From assembly GCF_900170035.1 (NCBI RefSeq), contig NZ_LT828540.1, forward strand, positions 179,392 through 243,391: DNA of 64,000 bases. The letters are read 5' to 3'. This DNA is from Desulfamplus magnetovallimortis (GTDB lineage: Bacteria; Desulfobacterota; Desulfobacteria; Desulfobacterales; Desulfobacteraceae). Below are positions 43,082-52,200 of this stretch, one piece after another. A program made the translations under genes and the position numbers. A model generated the notes under the pieces. The model made no database searches. It was not told the origin of the DNA and saw nothing but the letters and a program-made list of their open reading frames with translations. Every line of letters starts with the position of its first letter. Position 1 is the first letter of the stretch.

Positions 43082-43186
43082 TTATAACTCTTATAGTACA
43101 TTATGTTAATATTTGCAACATTGACTTTACAACACCTAAGTGTTAATAATTAAATCTTATGATTAATGTCATTGGGAGCAATAAAA

Positions 43187-43876
43187 ATGGTGAAAAATAT
43201 GGCAGAAAAATTAAATTTATTAACCTCTTCAATATTGATTTTTTTGACAGGTATCTCTTTTTTTACAGTATGCTTCATTTTTATACTCACCTTGCTGTTA
43301 CCCCAAAAGTGTGCAGGAGCTGAAATAACAATCCTTTTTCTCGGAGATTCCCTAACAGCGGGATTGGGTGTGGAACAGGATGAAGCTTATCCAGCTCTTC
43401 TTGAAAAGATGCTTGGGGAAAAGGGCTATGAAGATCTGACTCTTGTCAATGCCGGCATAAGCGGCTCTACAACTGCAAGTGCTATATCCAGATTAAAATG
43501 GTACTCCCGTGTAAAACCTGATATTCTTTTTCTTGCACTTGGTGCAAATGATGGTTTGCGCGGTCTCTCCCTTGAAGCCATGGAGAAAAATCTTGAAAAA
43601 GCCATTGTTGCAGCACTCGAATCCGGCATGAAAGTAATCCTTGCCGGTATGGAAATTCCTCCCAATTATGGCCCTGAATATACAAGTAATTTCAGAAATG
43701 TATTTAAGTTGCTTTCTGAAAAGCACAATATTTTTTTTATGCCATTTTTGCTAAAGGATGTGGCAGGAGAGCAAAAGTACAACCAGGCTGACGGAATACA
43801 TCCAAATGCAGAAGGGCACAAGATTATAGCTTCCAATGTTTTTCCCTATATTAATGAAATGGTAAAGAATAAATGA
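43187..43876 (+). CDS. tesA: GDSL/SGNH arylesterase (TesA-like)
   Basis: About 229 residues with an N-terminal membrane signal (to about CAGAEIT). The SGNH blocks are complete: FLGDSLTAG (Ser), NAGISGSTT (Gly), LGANDGL (Asn) and DGIHPNAEGH (Asp and His). The protein is the periplasmic thioesterase/lysophospholipase TesA type. The start at 43187 follows GGGAG by eight bases. It overlaps the ybbA-like ATPase by ATGA; the tesA-ybbA-ybbP arrangement is the same as in Escherichia coli, and supports the name. Confidence 0.9.
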   Translation: MVKNMAEKLNLLTSSILIFLTGISFFTVCFIFILTLLLPQKCAGAEITILFLGDSLTAGLGVEQDEAYPALLEKMLGEKGYEDLTLVNAGISGSTTASAISRLKWYSRVKPDILFLALGANDGLRGLSLEAMEKNLEKAIVAALESGMKVILAGMEIPPNYGPEYTSNFRNVFKLLSEKHNIFFMPFLLKDVAGEQKYNQADGIHPNAEGHKIIASNVFPYINEMVKNK

Positions 43877-44562
43877 AAATCCTACAGGTAAAAAACCTTG
43901 TTAAATCATATCCACAGACATCTGATAATCCCCTGACTGTGATTTTTGACACCTCCTTTGATGTTTGCCAGGGTGAAACTGTAGCAATTACAGGTCATTC
44001 CGGCAGTGGCAAGACAACTCTGATGGCTCTTCTGGCAGGACTTGATACCCCTGATTCAGGTTCAGTTATGATAAGGGGTGAAAAGCTTGGCAAAATGGAT
44101 GAAGATCGCCTTGCACGTTTCAGGGCAGAATGGATAGGCATAATATTTCAGCAATTTCACTTGATGCCCCATTTAACAGCAAAGGAAAATATCATGCTCC
44201 CCCTTGAGATCCTGAAATATAAAAGTGAAGATATTGAGAGACGTGCAAACAGGGTGCTTAGGCAGGTTGGACTTGATAAAAGAAAAGATCACCTGCCGTC
44301 CCAGTTGAGTGGTGGTGAGTCGCAAAGGGTTGCAATTGCAAGAGCTCTTGTGGTTGAGCCATCCCTGCTTCTGGCTGACGAACCAACAGGAAACCTTGAC
44401 ACAAATACAGGAGAGCAGGTGGCGGATCTGCTTTTTGATCTTGTTGATTCATCAGGCATGACCATGATTGTGGTTACACATAATATTGAACTTGCAGCCC
44501 GATGCAGGCGGAATTTAAAATTTGAACATGGCCGACTGCAAGCAGCCTCCATGGGGAATTAA
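43873..44562 (+). CDS. ybbA: ABC transporter ATPase (YbbA/LolD type)
   Basis: A 229-residue ATPase with Walker A GHSGSGKTT, Q-loop FQQFHLMPHLT, signature LSGGESQRV, Walker B LLADEPTGNLD and VTHNIE. These belong to the MacB/LolD/FtsE class, which works with FtsX-like permeases on envelope tasks and not on import. It is coupled to tesA upstream and to the permease two bases downstream. Confidence 0.92.
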   Translation: MKILQVKNLVKSYPQTSDNPLTVIFDTSFDVCQGETVAITGHSGSGKTTLMALLAGLDTPDSGSVMIRGEKLGKMDEDRLARFRAEWIGIIFQQFHLMPHLTAKENIMLPLEILKYKSEDIERRANRVLRQVGLDKRKDHLPSQLSGGESQRVAIARALVVEPSLLLADEPTGNLDTNTGEQVADLLFDLVDSSGMTMIVVTHNIELAARCRRNLKFEHGRLQAASMGN

Positions 44563-44564
44563 CT

Positions 44565-47243
44565 ATGAAGCTATGGATAAAACTTGCATTACGGGAGCTT
44601 TCAGGAAATCGCAAATTTTCCCTTTTTTTTATTCTTAACTTTTCCATTGGTCTTGTGGGGTTTATTGCCCTTAATTCATTTAATTTTTCCATACAAAATC
44701 ACTTGAAAAACAATCTCAAAGAGATCTTGACAGCAGATATTGCTGTATATTCACCTCGTCCTTTAAATCAAAAGGAACTAAATACCATTGATAAGGTTCT
44801 TGGAAATGAGAGGCAGGAATCTCATCAGGTCACATTTTTTTCCATGATTTCAGGAAATAATCTCTCCAGACTTGCAATGGTCATTGCAATTGACAATAAA
44901 TTTCCCCTTTACGGCAAACTTGTCATGGAAAAGAATGGACAGAACCTTGAAGATAATTCACTGCCCATTAAAGATAATTCACTGCCTCAAAAAAAACCTT
45001 CATTACCTTTTGCGTGGATAAGTCGTGATCTTGCTGTAACATTGAATGTAAAAACAGGAGACACTGTACGCATTGGCAACATGGATTTTATGATTGAGGA
45101 TATTGTTATCTCGTCCCCTGGAAATTCTGTAACACCGGTTGAACTTGCACCATCCATATATATTGATATCTCCAATATTGAAGAGACAGGTTTGACAGGG
45201 TTTGGAAGCCGCATCAGATATGCAAGATATTATCGTATTCTGCCGGAAACAACAACAGATCAAGTTCTCATGGCAAAAACCATTGAACTCAGAAATAGCC
45301 TTGCTGCCCTTTTTGATGGAGAACCCCTTGTAAATGTTTACAACAGTGAAGATGTAAACCGAAACCTTGGCCGTCTTTTTGGATATTTTACAGGATATAT
45401 GGGACTTGTAGCCATTGTGGCACTTTTTCTTGCAGGTATTGGCACATCTTACCTTTTTCGTGGATATCTGAATGCAAGACTTAAGGAAATGGCTATTCTC
45501 AAGACACTTGGAGCAAGGAGAATTGATACATATTTTTTAATGACCTTGCAGGTTATGATTCTTGGCTTTTTCTCCACAGTTTTATCTGTTGCATTCTCAT
45601 TTGTTCTATTACCTTTTTTCCCAAAAGTTCTAAAGGGGCTTATTCCTGTAAATTTTGAAATAGCTGCCAACCCTGAAAGCCTTATTCTTGCATCTTTTCT
45701 CGGAACACTTGGCAGCGTGATTTTCTGTCTGCCTCTTTTTGTGAGAATTCATTTTCTCAAGCCTTTGATACTTCTACAGGGTTCTGACAGATCTGCCGGC
45801 ATGCATGTTAATAAGATTATTACAAAAAACAATCTTCTTAAAATTTCAGCTTTTTTGCCGGTTTCAATAACCTTTTGGATCCTTGCTGTGGGGCAGACAA
45901 GATCCTTTGAGAGGGGAACATTTTTTTTGTTAAGCTTTGCAGGTGTAATGCTCATAACCGGATTGACAGGCACTTTTTTGCTTTCCGGGATTCGATTTTT
46001 CTCAAACACCGGAAATCCAATCCTTAAAATTGCGTTCAGAAATCTTTATAGACATAAATTTTCGTTTATATCCTGTTTTGTCACCATTGCCATGGGAGCA
46101 TTTCTCATAAATGTTATTCCACAGATAAAAAACGGTATCCAGGATGAAATAAGCCGTCCTGAAGGGATGAAAATCCCCGGGTTTTTTCTGATTGATATAC
46201 AGCCGGAGCAGCTCAATGAACTTGAAATTTTTCTGAAGGCAAGGGGCGTTGCCCTTGATAATGCTTCTCCCATGGTAAGAGGCCGTATAAACAAGGTTAA
46301 TGGAGTTGGCTTTTATGATAGGTTTGGCAGTAAAAATAAAAAAAATATCACAGAGGATCAAAACAGAGAGAAGAGCAGACTCAATGCCAGGGAAGAAGGA
46401 GCAGGGCAGGGTAGATTCCGACGACGGGAGTTTAACTTTTCATGGCGGGAAAAGCTGGATGTTTCAGAAACCATTGTAAAAGGAAAACCCCTTGAAGATA
46501 CTCCATGGAATTTTCATGATGACAAACCTCTGGAGATTTCCCTTGAAGAGGGATTTGCTGAGAGATTTCACCTTGAAATAGGGGATATAATGCTTTTTGA
46601 TATCCAGGGAATCCCCCTTGAGGGAAGGGTGGTTAACTTTCGCAAGGTAAGGTGGAACAGCTTTCAGCCCAATTTTTTCATCCTTTTCCAGAAGGGCGTG
46701 CTTGATGATGCGCCATGCACATATCTTGCTTCTGTTCCCCAGATGCCAGCTTCTGAAAAAATGCCTCTCCAGAATGCCATGGCAGGAAAATTTCCCAACA
46801 TTTCGGTGCTGGATGTCAACCAGACAGTGGAGCAGCTTCTTGACATCACCGACAGGCTGACATTTTCCATAAATTTCATGGCATGGCTTGCAATAGTTGC
46901 AGGACTTGTGGTTCTCTTTTCAATTGTAAGGTATGAAACCAGGACACGTTCTATGGAGATAAACCTTCTTAAGGTTCTGGGGGCAGGTTTTAACGATATT
47001 ATAAAGATCACCTTTGTTGAATTTGGCTTCATGGGTTTTTCAGCATCTTTGTTTGCTGTTATATTAAGCCTTGGATGTTCCTATGGCATTTCATGGCTTT
47101 TCTTTGGAAATTTGTGGTCTTTCAGATGGGAATACAGTCTCTTTTCGATTTTTTCCATTACCGTAATATCTCTTTTTACAGTATATTTTGCATCACGCAG
47201 TGTAATCATGCAGAAGCCGGTGGTACTTCTCAAATCTGCATGA
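44565..47243 (+). CDS. ybbP: ABC transporter permease, FtsX/YbbP family
   Basis: An 892-residue inner-membrane protein with about ten membrane helices and two MacB-like periplasmic domains, the double-FtsX architecture of YbbP. The FtsX family segments ARLKEMAILKTLGARRID (near residue 303) and EINLLKVLGAGFNDII (near 800) are both visible. A tandem 21-base repeat at 44950-44985 encodes EDNSLPIKDNSLPQK in a periplasmic loop, and a charged low-complexity insert lies near residues 595-620. With YbbA it may move or process lipids with TesA. Confidence 0.9.
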   Translation: MKLWIKLALRELSGNRKFSLFFILNFSIGLVGFIALNSFNFSIQNHLKNNLKEILTADIAVYSPRPLNQKELNTIDKVLGNERQESHQVTFFSMISGNNLSRLAMVIAIDNKFPLYGKLVMEKNGQNLEDNSLPIKDNSLPQKKPSLPFAWISRDLAVTLNVKTGDTVRIGNMDFMIEDIVISSPGNSVTPVELAPSIYIDISNIEETGLTGFGSRIRYARYYRILPETTTDQVLMAKTIELRNSLAALFDGEPLVNVYNSEDVNRNLGRLFGYFTGYMGLVAIVALFLAGIGTSYLFRGYLNARLKEMAILKTLGARRIDTYFLMTLQVMILGFFSTVLSVAFSFVLLPFFPKVLKGLIPVNFEIAANPESLILASFLGTLGSVIFCLPLFVRIHFLKPLILLQGSDRSAGMHVNKIITKNNLLKISAFLPVSITFWILAVGQTRSFERGTFFLLSFAGVMLITGLTGTFLLSGIRFFSNTGNPILKIAFRNLYRHKFSFISCFVTIAMGAFLINVIPQIKNGIQDEISRPEGMKIPGFFLIDIQPEQLNELEIFLKARGVALDNASPMVRGRINKVNGVGFYDRFGSKNKKNITEDQNREKSRLNAREEGAGQGRFRRREFNFSWREKLDVSETIVKGKPLEDTPWNFHDDKPLEISLEEGFAERFHLEIGDIMLFDIQGIPLEGRVVNFRKVRWNSFQPNFFILFQKGVLDDAPCTYLASVPQMPASEKMPLQNAMAGKFPNISVLDVNQTVEQLLDITDRLTFSINFMAWLAIVAGLVVLFSIVRYETRTRSMEINLLKVLGAGFNDIIKITFVEFGFMGFSASLFAVILSLGCSYGISWLFFGNLWSFRWEYSLFSIFSITVISLFTVYFASRSVIMQKPVVLLKSA

Positions 47244-47386
47244 CAGAGCTTCAGTTGATTTTTTGCAATAAGGTTACTATTTTGAATTTAGGATAAATCT
47301 GAAGCTTTTTAATTATCAGGAGGTTTTGAATTTGATGTTGACATAAAATTGCTTTATGAATACTATTTTCAAAAAGGAGGTTGATT

Positions 47387-47605
47387 ATGTTTAATTACAG
47401 TTTATTTGCAAGACCTGGTTTTTTGTCAGGTATGAGCAGAGTTCTTGATATATCTGGAACATTAAATCAATATAATTGCTCAGGGACTCCTGAAGAGGCA
47501 GATAGAAAAGCTATTATGTCAGACTGGGGTGCTGTCGGTCTGGATTTACAGGAAATTATTGATAATTATGAAAAATTCTCCAAAGACAAAAAAAGACAAA
47601 AATAG
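47387..47605 (+). CDS. Small protein of unknown function preceding DUF2335 gene
   Basis: A 72-residue soluble protein with no membrane segment and no recognised domain. A strong AGGAGG six bases before the ATG supports expression. Visible features are FNYSLFARPGFLSGMSRVLD at the N-terminus and a charged helix at the end. Its last 38 bases overlap the DUF2335 gene in another frame, so the two are translated together. The pairing suggests a two-component module, possibly a regulator or antitoxin plus a membrane effector, but this is inference from layout only. Confidence 0.65.
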   Translation: MFNYSLFARPGFLSGMSRVLDISGTLNQYNCSGTPEEADRKAIMSDWGAVGLDLQEIIDNYEKFSKDKKRQK

Positions 47606-47987
47606 TAGTAATCATCAACAAAAATTTCAAATATCCTCACAACCTTTTTCTATTTCAAGCCCCATACCTTTACCGGAAACTCTTGAACACTATGATCGGA
47701 TTCTTCCAGGATCAGCAGAACGGATTTTTAGTTTGGTTGAAAAACAATCTGCGCATAGACAGGCATTAGAGCTAAAAGTTATTGAATCGGATATTTTCAA
47801 CAGCAAATGTGGTTTGCTATGTGGCTTTATCATCGGTATAGCAACCGTTCTGAGCGGTGCTTACTGTATCCTGCAAGGACATGATTTTGGTGGTGCTTTT
47901 ATTGGTGGGGCGGGCCTTACAGGGTTGGTAAGTGTGTTTGTATATGGCAGTAAGACCCGAGCTAAAGAAAGAGAAAATCAGAAATAA
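47568..47987 (+). CDS. DUF2335 family membrane protein
   Basis: A ~139-residue protein. After a disordered Asn/Ser-rich start, the family core LEHYDRILPGSAERIF is followed by VEKQSAHRQALELKV and two closely spaced membrane helices (GLLCGFIIGIATVLSGAYC, then GGAFIGGAGLTGLVSVFVYG). The family function is unknown; membrane proteins with a two-helix hairpin of this kind are often effectors of small toxic or defence modules. The start at 47568 is internal to the preceding gene; an upstream in-frame ATG at 47529 would overlap more. Confidence 0.75.
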   Translation: MKNSPKTKKDKNSSNHQQKFQISSQPFSISSPIPLPETLEHYDRILPGSAERIFSLVEKQSAHRQALELKVIESDIFNSKCGLLCGFIIGIATVLSGAYCILQGHDFGGAFIGGAGLTGLVSVFVYGSKTRAKERENQK

Positions 47988-47991
47988 CAAA

Positions 47992-48693
47992 TTACAGACA
48001 AACTGTTTCCAGACCTTTTTCTGCCATCTGGTAGCTTGTCATGTGAGCTTTTCCCCCCCTTTCAAAAATAACCACACTCTCCAGGTATCCCACCATTCCA
48101 AATGTTTCATGGGGTAGTCCCAGCTTGAACTCTTTAAGAGGAAACAGATTCCAGTCATGGGAAACATTAATGGCGATTTCCCCTGAATGCAGTCCTTTAA
48201 GCTGGTCTGTCATGAACTCTGCAATTCTATTGGCGGCAGCTTCTGGATTCAACATTACGGATTCATTGATTTTGTTATCAAACCACTCCCTGAGAAAAAC
48301 CGGATTTCCAGTTTCACTTACCATTGCAATGGCCTTTGGTGGATTGATTATGTAAAAAGGGGCAAGCTCCATTGCCTGGACATTATGACCATTAAATATT
48401 TTATGCGCTTTTGTAAATCCTTTGTCGATGAGATATGCTGTTTCAATACATCTACCAAATGTACTTGAAAAAAAGCGTGGTTTTCTTGGTGGTGCAGGAA
48501 GAGAGCTTCCAAGCTGCATTGCAGCATCTTTGCCTTTTTCAGTAAGCCCCATGAAAGGCTCCATTGCGCTGTCCTTGTGAAATAATCTGTCTGAATGGCG
48601 CATGATAACACTCATTTTTTCAACGCCCTGTTCAAGAAGTCCGGTTATTGTATTAATAGTTTCTGTGTCTCTAATTTTTTCCTGGGGTCTCAT
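47992..48693 (-). CDS. Histidine phosphatase (phosphoglycerate-mutase-like) family protein
   Basis: About 233 residues. The phospho-His motif is IMRHSDR (RH signature), followed by GLTEKGKDAAMQLG and FSSTFGRCIETA, the usual second conserved block. A distal His lies in INVSHDWNLF, the second catalytic His. The substrate is unknown. The start at 48693 has AAGGAG upstream; longer starts at 48735 and 48759 lack a site. It lies 75 bases downstream of a lone receiver gene and may belong to the same signalling operon. Confidence 0.8.
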   Translation of the reverse strand: MRPQEKIRDTETINTITGLLEQGVEKMSVIMRHSDRLFHKDSAMEPFMGLTEKGKDAAMQLGSSLPAPPRKPRFFSSTFGRCIETAYLIDKGFTKAHKIFNGHNVQAMELAPFYIINPPKAIAMVSETGNPVFLREWFDNKINESVMLNPEAAANRIAEFMTDQLKGLHSGEIAINVSHDWNLFPLKEFKLGLPHETFGMVGYLESVVIFERGGKAHMTSYQMAEKGLETVCL

Positions 48694-48767
48694 TGTGGAT
48701 GGTGCTCCTTTTTTTTGTCCATCAAATAGATTTTTCATAAATGATTTAAGGGGTATCAAAAAGCGTG

Positions 48768-49145
48768 TTACTGATTAAGGATTAATTCTATTTGTTCAAT
48801 TAACGAATTCACAGAGGCACTTTTTGACATCATTTTATAGCCACCGATTATTTTACATTTTTCACCAGCTTCTTTTTTTGACAAAAGAGAGGAGAGAAAT
48901 AAAAAAGGAATATTTCGAGTATCATTGCAGTCAGATAGCTCTCTTGCTACATCACCTCCAGTAACATCTGGCATATCAATATCACATATAATTAAATCTG
49001 GTTTTTCATTTCTCGCCATTTTTAAAGCTTCTTTGCCTTTGTTTGTAAAAATTACTTTGAATTTTTTGCTCTTTTCAAGTTTTATTTTTAACATAAAAGT
49101 AATATCGGGATCATCATCAACAAGCATAATTTTTGGTAATTTCAT
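48768..49145 (-). CDS. Single-domain response regulator (CheY-like receiver)
   Basis: A 125-residue receiver domain with the acidic pocket VDDDPD near the N-terminus, the phospho-acceptor Asp in LIICDIDMPD, the Ser of FLFLSS and the Lys of MSKSAS. There is no output domain, so it should act by protein-protein contact, probably as a phospho-relay partner of the giant hybrid kinase immediately upstream. The start at 49145 follows GGGAGA; the TTG at 49163 is less likely. Confidence 0.88.
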   Translation of the reverse strand: MKLPKIMLVDDDPDITFMLKIKLEKSKKFKVIFTNKGKEALKMARNEKPDLIICDIDMPDVTGGDVARELSDCNDTRNIPFLFLSSLLSKKEAGEKCKIIGGYKMMSKSASVNSLIEQIELILNQ

Positions 49146-49224
49146 ATTTTGAGCATCTCCCAAATTTATATATATAATTTTTTAATATAATCGATTTAAT
49201 TAGATTACTACAGCATTATTATTG

Positions 49225-52200
49225 TTAAATATCATTTATTTTAACATAAGTTATTTTTATATTCTCTAACATGGCTTTAAGAAGAGCCAAATTTTTTTCA
49301 ATTTCATTTCTATCTCTTTCTTTTGCTCCGTTTTCTATATTTGAGCAGAGTTTACCAAGCCTGTCAAAACCATACATATTAAATCCGCCTTTTATTTTGT
49401 GACCAATTTTGCAGATATCTTCATAATCGTTATCTCTTAGTTTATCGTATATGGCTAAAATCTCTGCTTTTTTATTATCAAGAAAAGCTGGGATTAAATC
49501 TTCTAAATCAATATCTATTTCAAATGCATTACTCCCTTGATCACTCCCTTGATAAATCTCTTGTGTAGAAAAAGATAAAAACTTCTTTGAAATCTCAATC
49601 AAATCGTTTTTTACAGCATCAAAATTGAAAAGTTCGATTTTATAAATCAAGTTTTTAAAATCAGATTCAGCTATATAAAAACTTAACTCTTGAATAAATG
49701 GATGAATAGCGTCAGGGTTATACTCTTCACAAGCATCAACTGCCTCTTTAAATAGTTTTTTTAATTCATCAATATCTTTATCTTTGATTTTATTTTTGTT
49801 ATCCCCATCTTTGTTATCAATATTGTCAATTTTGTAAAATTCAACTTTATTATTATCAGCAAGTTTAGCTGAAAAATTCTTAAAAATTGAAGGATTATCA
49901 ACACTTGAAGGGTTATCAATACTTGAAATTGCAAAATAGTTTATAAAAATCTGCTTAATATGCTCGCGGTTTACTGGCTTTGATAGATAGGCATCAAATC
50001 CAGCATTAATACATTTTTGGCGAATATCGTTATCATCATGTCCTGAAAGTGCAACAATTATGATAGGATTATCTGCTGCTTTTATAGGATTATCTGCTGC
50101 TTTTATAGGATTATCTGCTGCTTTTATAGAATTATCTGCTGTTATTATAGAATTTTTTTCTGCTATTACAGGATTATCTTCTGATAAATTACTTTGTACT
50201 GAATCACTAATTGTTATTAAACTGTGTTCCCTCTCCCATTCCCTTATTTTAGTAACAGCCTCTATTCCGTTCATAACAGGCATTTCCATATCCATGAAGA
50301 TTAAATCATAATGGGATAAGATAGCTTTTTCCAATCCAATTTTACCATTTTCAGCAGAATCAACTATCAAGTTTGGCTGTTTTAGATAACTTTTAAGGAT
50401 AAGCCTGTTATATTCATCATCTTCAACAATTAGTACCTTGTATGTTGTAATTGAAGCTCTGTTTATTTCTGTAGATGAACGACCACTTTCTATCTCTATG
50501 GGATCTTTCTTAAAACCACCTGGCTTAAAATTATTTTGTTTTGATTCATCAACTGCTCTATTGGATAGAAAAATATTTTCATAAGGTGAGGTTACCTCTT
50601 TTAAATGACAATCTTTCAATAAAACAGAAATTACTGTACCTTTTGCATCATCAGTTGTCATGGATATAGAACCACCTAAAGTTTCAGCCATTAACTTTGC
50701 CGAGTAAGTTCCGAGTCCAGTACCTCCTTTTTTTCCTGAAGTTGCATATTTATCAAAAAAAGTCTCCTTAATAGATAATGGTACAACACCGTAATTGTGA
50801 ATAGAGATTAGAGCAAATTGATCTTGTTTTAAATTTGAGCCAGAAAAATCCTTTGACAGATTTTTTGAAAAGGTAATTGTTATTTTCTCTTTTTCCGGCG
50901 ATGCTTCAACAGCATTTTTAATAATATTAGCAAACATTGAGTAACATAAAAGCTCTTCTCCCAAAATCTCAAAAGAATCACCATAGTCACTATCTGATTT
51001 ATCTTTTATTAAGATATCAAATATAATGTTTTTCATATTTGCTAAATATCTTAAATCTGAAATAATTTTGCGGATAACTTCTAAAACATCCACATTAACA
51101 GCTTTAAGTGTATAAGTATTATTCTCCATTTTCAGCATATCAAGGGAGAGGTTTATCATATTGAGCATTATATACCCTGATTTTTTAATTGATTGAATAA
51201 GCTCAATATGTTCATTGTGCAGTAGTGGAGCAAGATAATTGTCTTGCAAAAGTATTTCAGGAAATCCAATAATACTGTTTAGAGGAGTTTTCATGTCATG
51301 ACGGGTAATTCGTTCAACCTCTTCTTGGTGCTTTGTTCTCTCCTTTAATATGGTAGCTTCACTATGCAGAGTTTGAAGCTCTAACTTGCGTTCATACTCC
51401 TGTTTTTTAAAAAATAAATAGGTGTAAATCACACCTATCAAGCTGAAAATATATATTAAATATGCCCACCAGCTTTTCCATGGAGGAGGTGGAATTATAA
51501 GATCAATAGCAACCCCTGATTCGTTCCAAACACCGTCATTATTGCTGCCTTTAACCCTGAATGTGTATCTGCCTCCATCAAGGTTTGTGTAGCTGACATA
51601 GCGTCTTGTTCCGCAGTTAATCCACCCATTGTCAAAACCAACTAACTGATAAGCATACTGATTTTTATGGGGAGCAGTATAATCTAATGCAGCAAACTCA
51701 AATGAAAAAAAGCTCTCTTTATATGATAAGCTAATTGTTGGAAGGAGGCTGAGTTCATTGGCAGACAACACTTCTTTATTAAAGACTTTAAAAGAGGTAA
51801 GGACAATTTCAGGAATGTTTGGATTATCAGATATTTTAGATGGATTAAAAACATTAAAACCATTAATGCCTCCAAAAAACATCTCATTATTTTTATTCTT
51901 ATATCCAGCTCCAATATTAAATTCATTGGATTGAAGCCCGTCTTCTTTTGTGTAATTTCTAAACTCTTTGGTGTTTGGGTTAAAGCAGGATAATCCCTTG
52001 TTTGTGCTTAACCATAAATTGCATGTTTCATCTTCAAGTATTTCATAAATAGTGTTGTTGCATAAGCCATCTTTTTCAGAAAAAAGAGTAAATGTTTCTT
52101 TTTCTCGATTAAACAGGTTTAATCCATTTTTTGTAGCCAGCCAGAGTCTTCTTTTACTATCCTCCATAATATAGATTATCCTGTTATTGGATAAGCTTTC

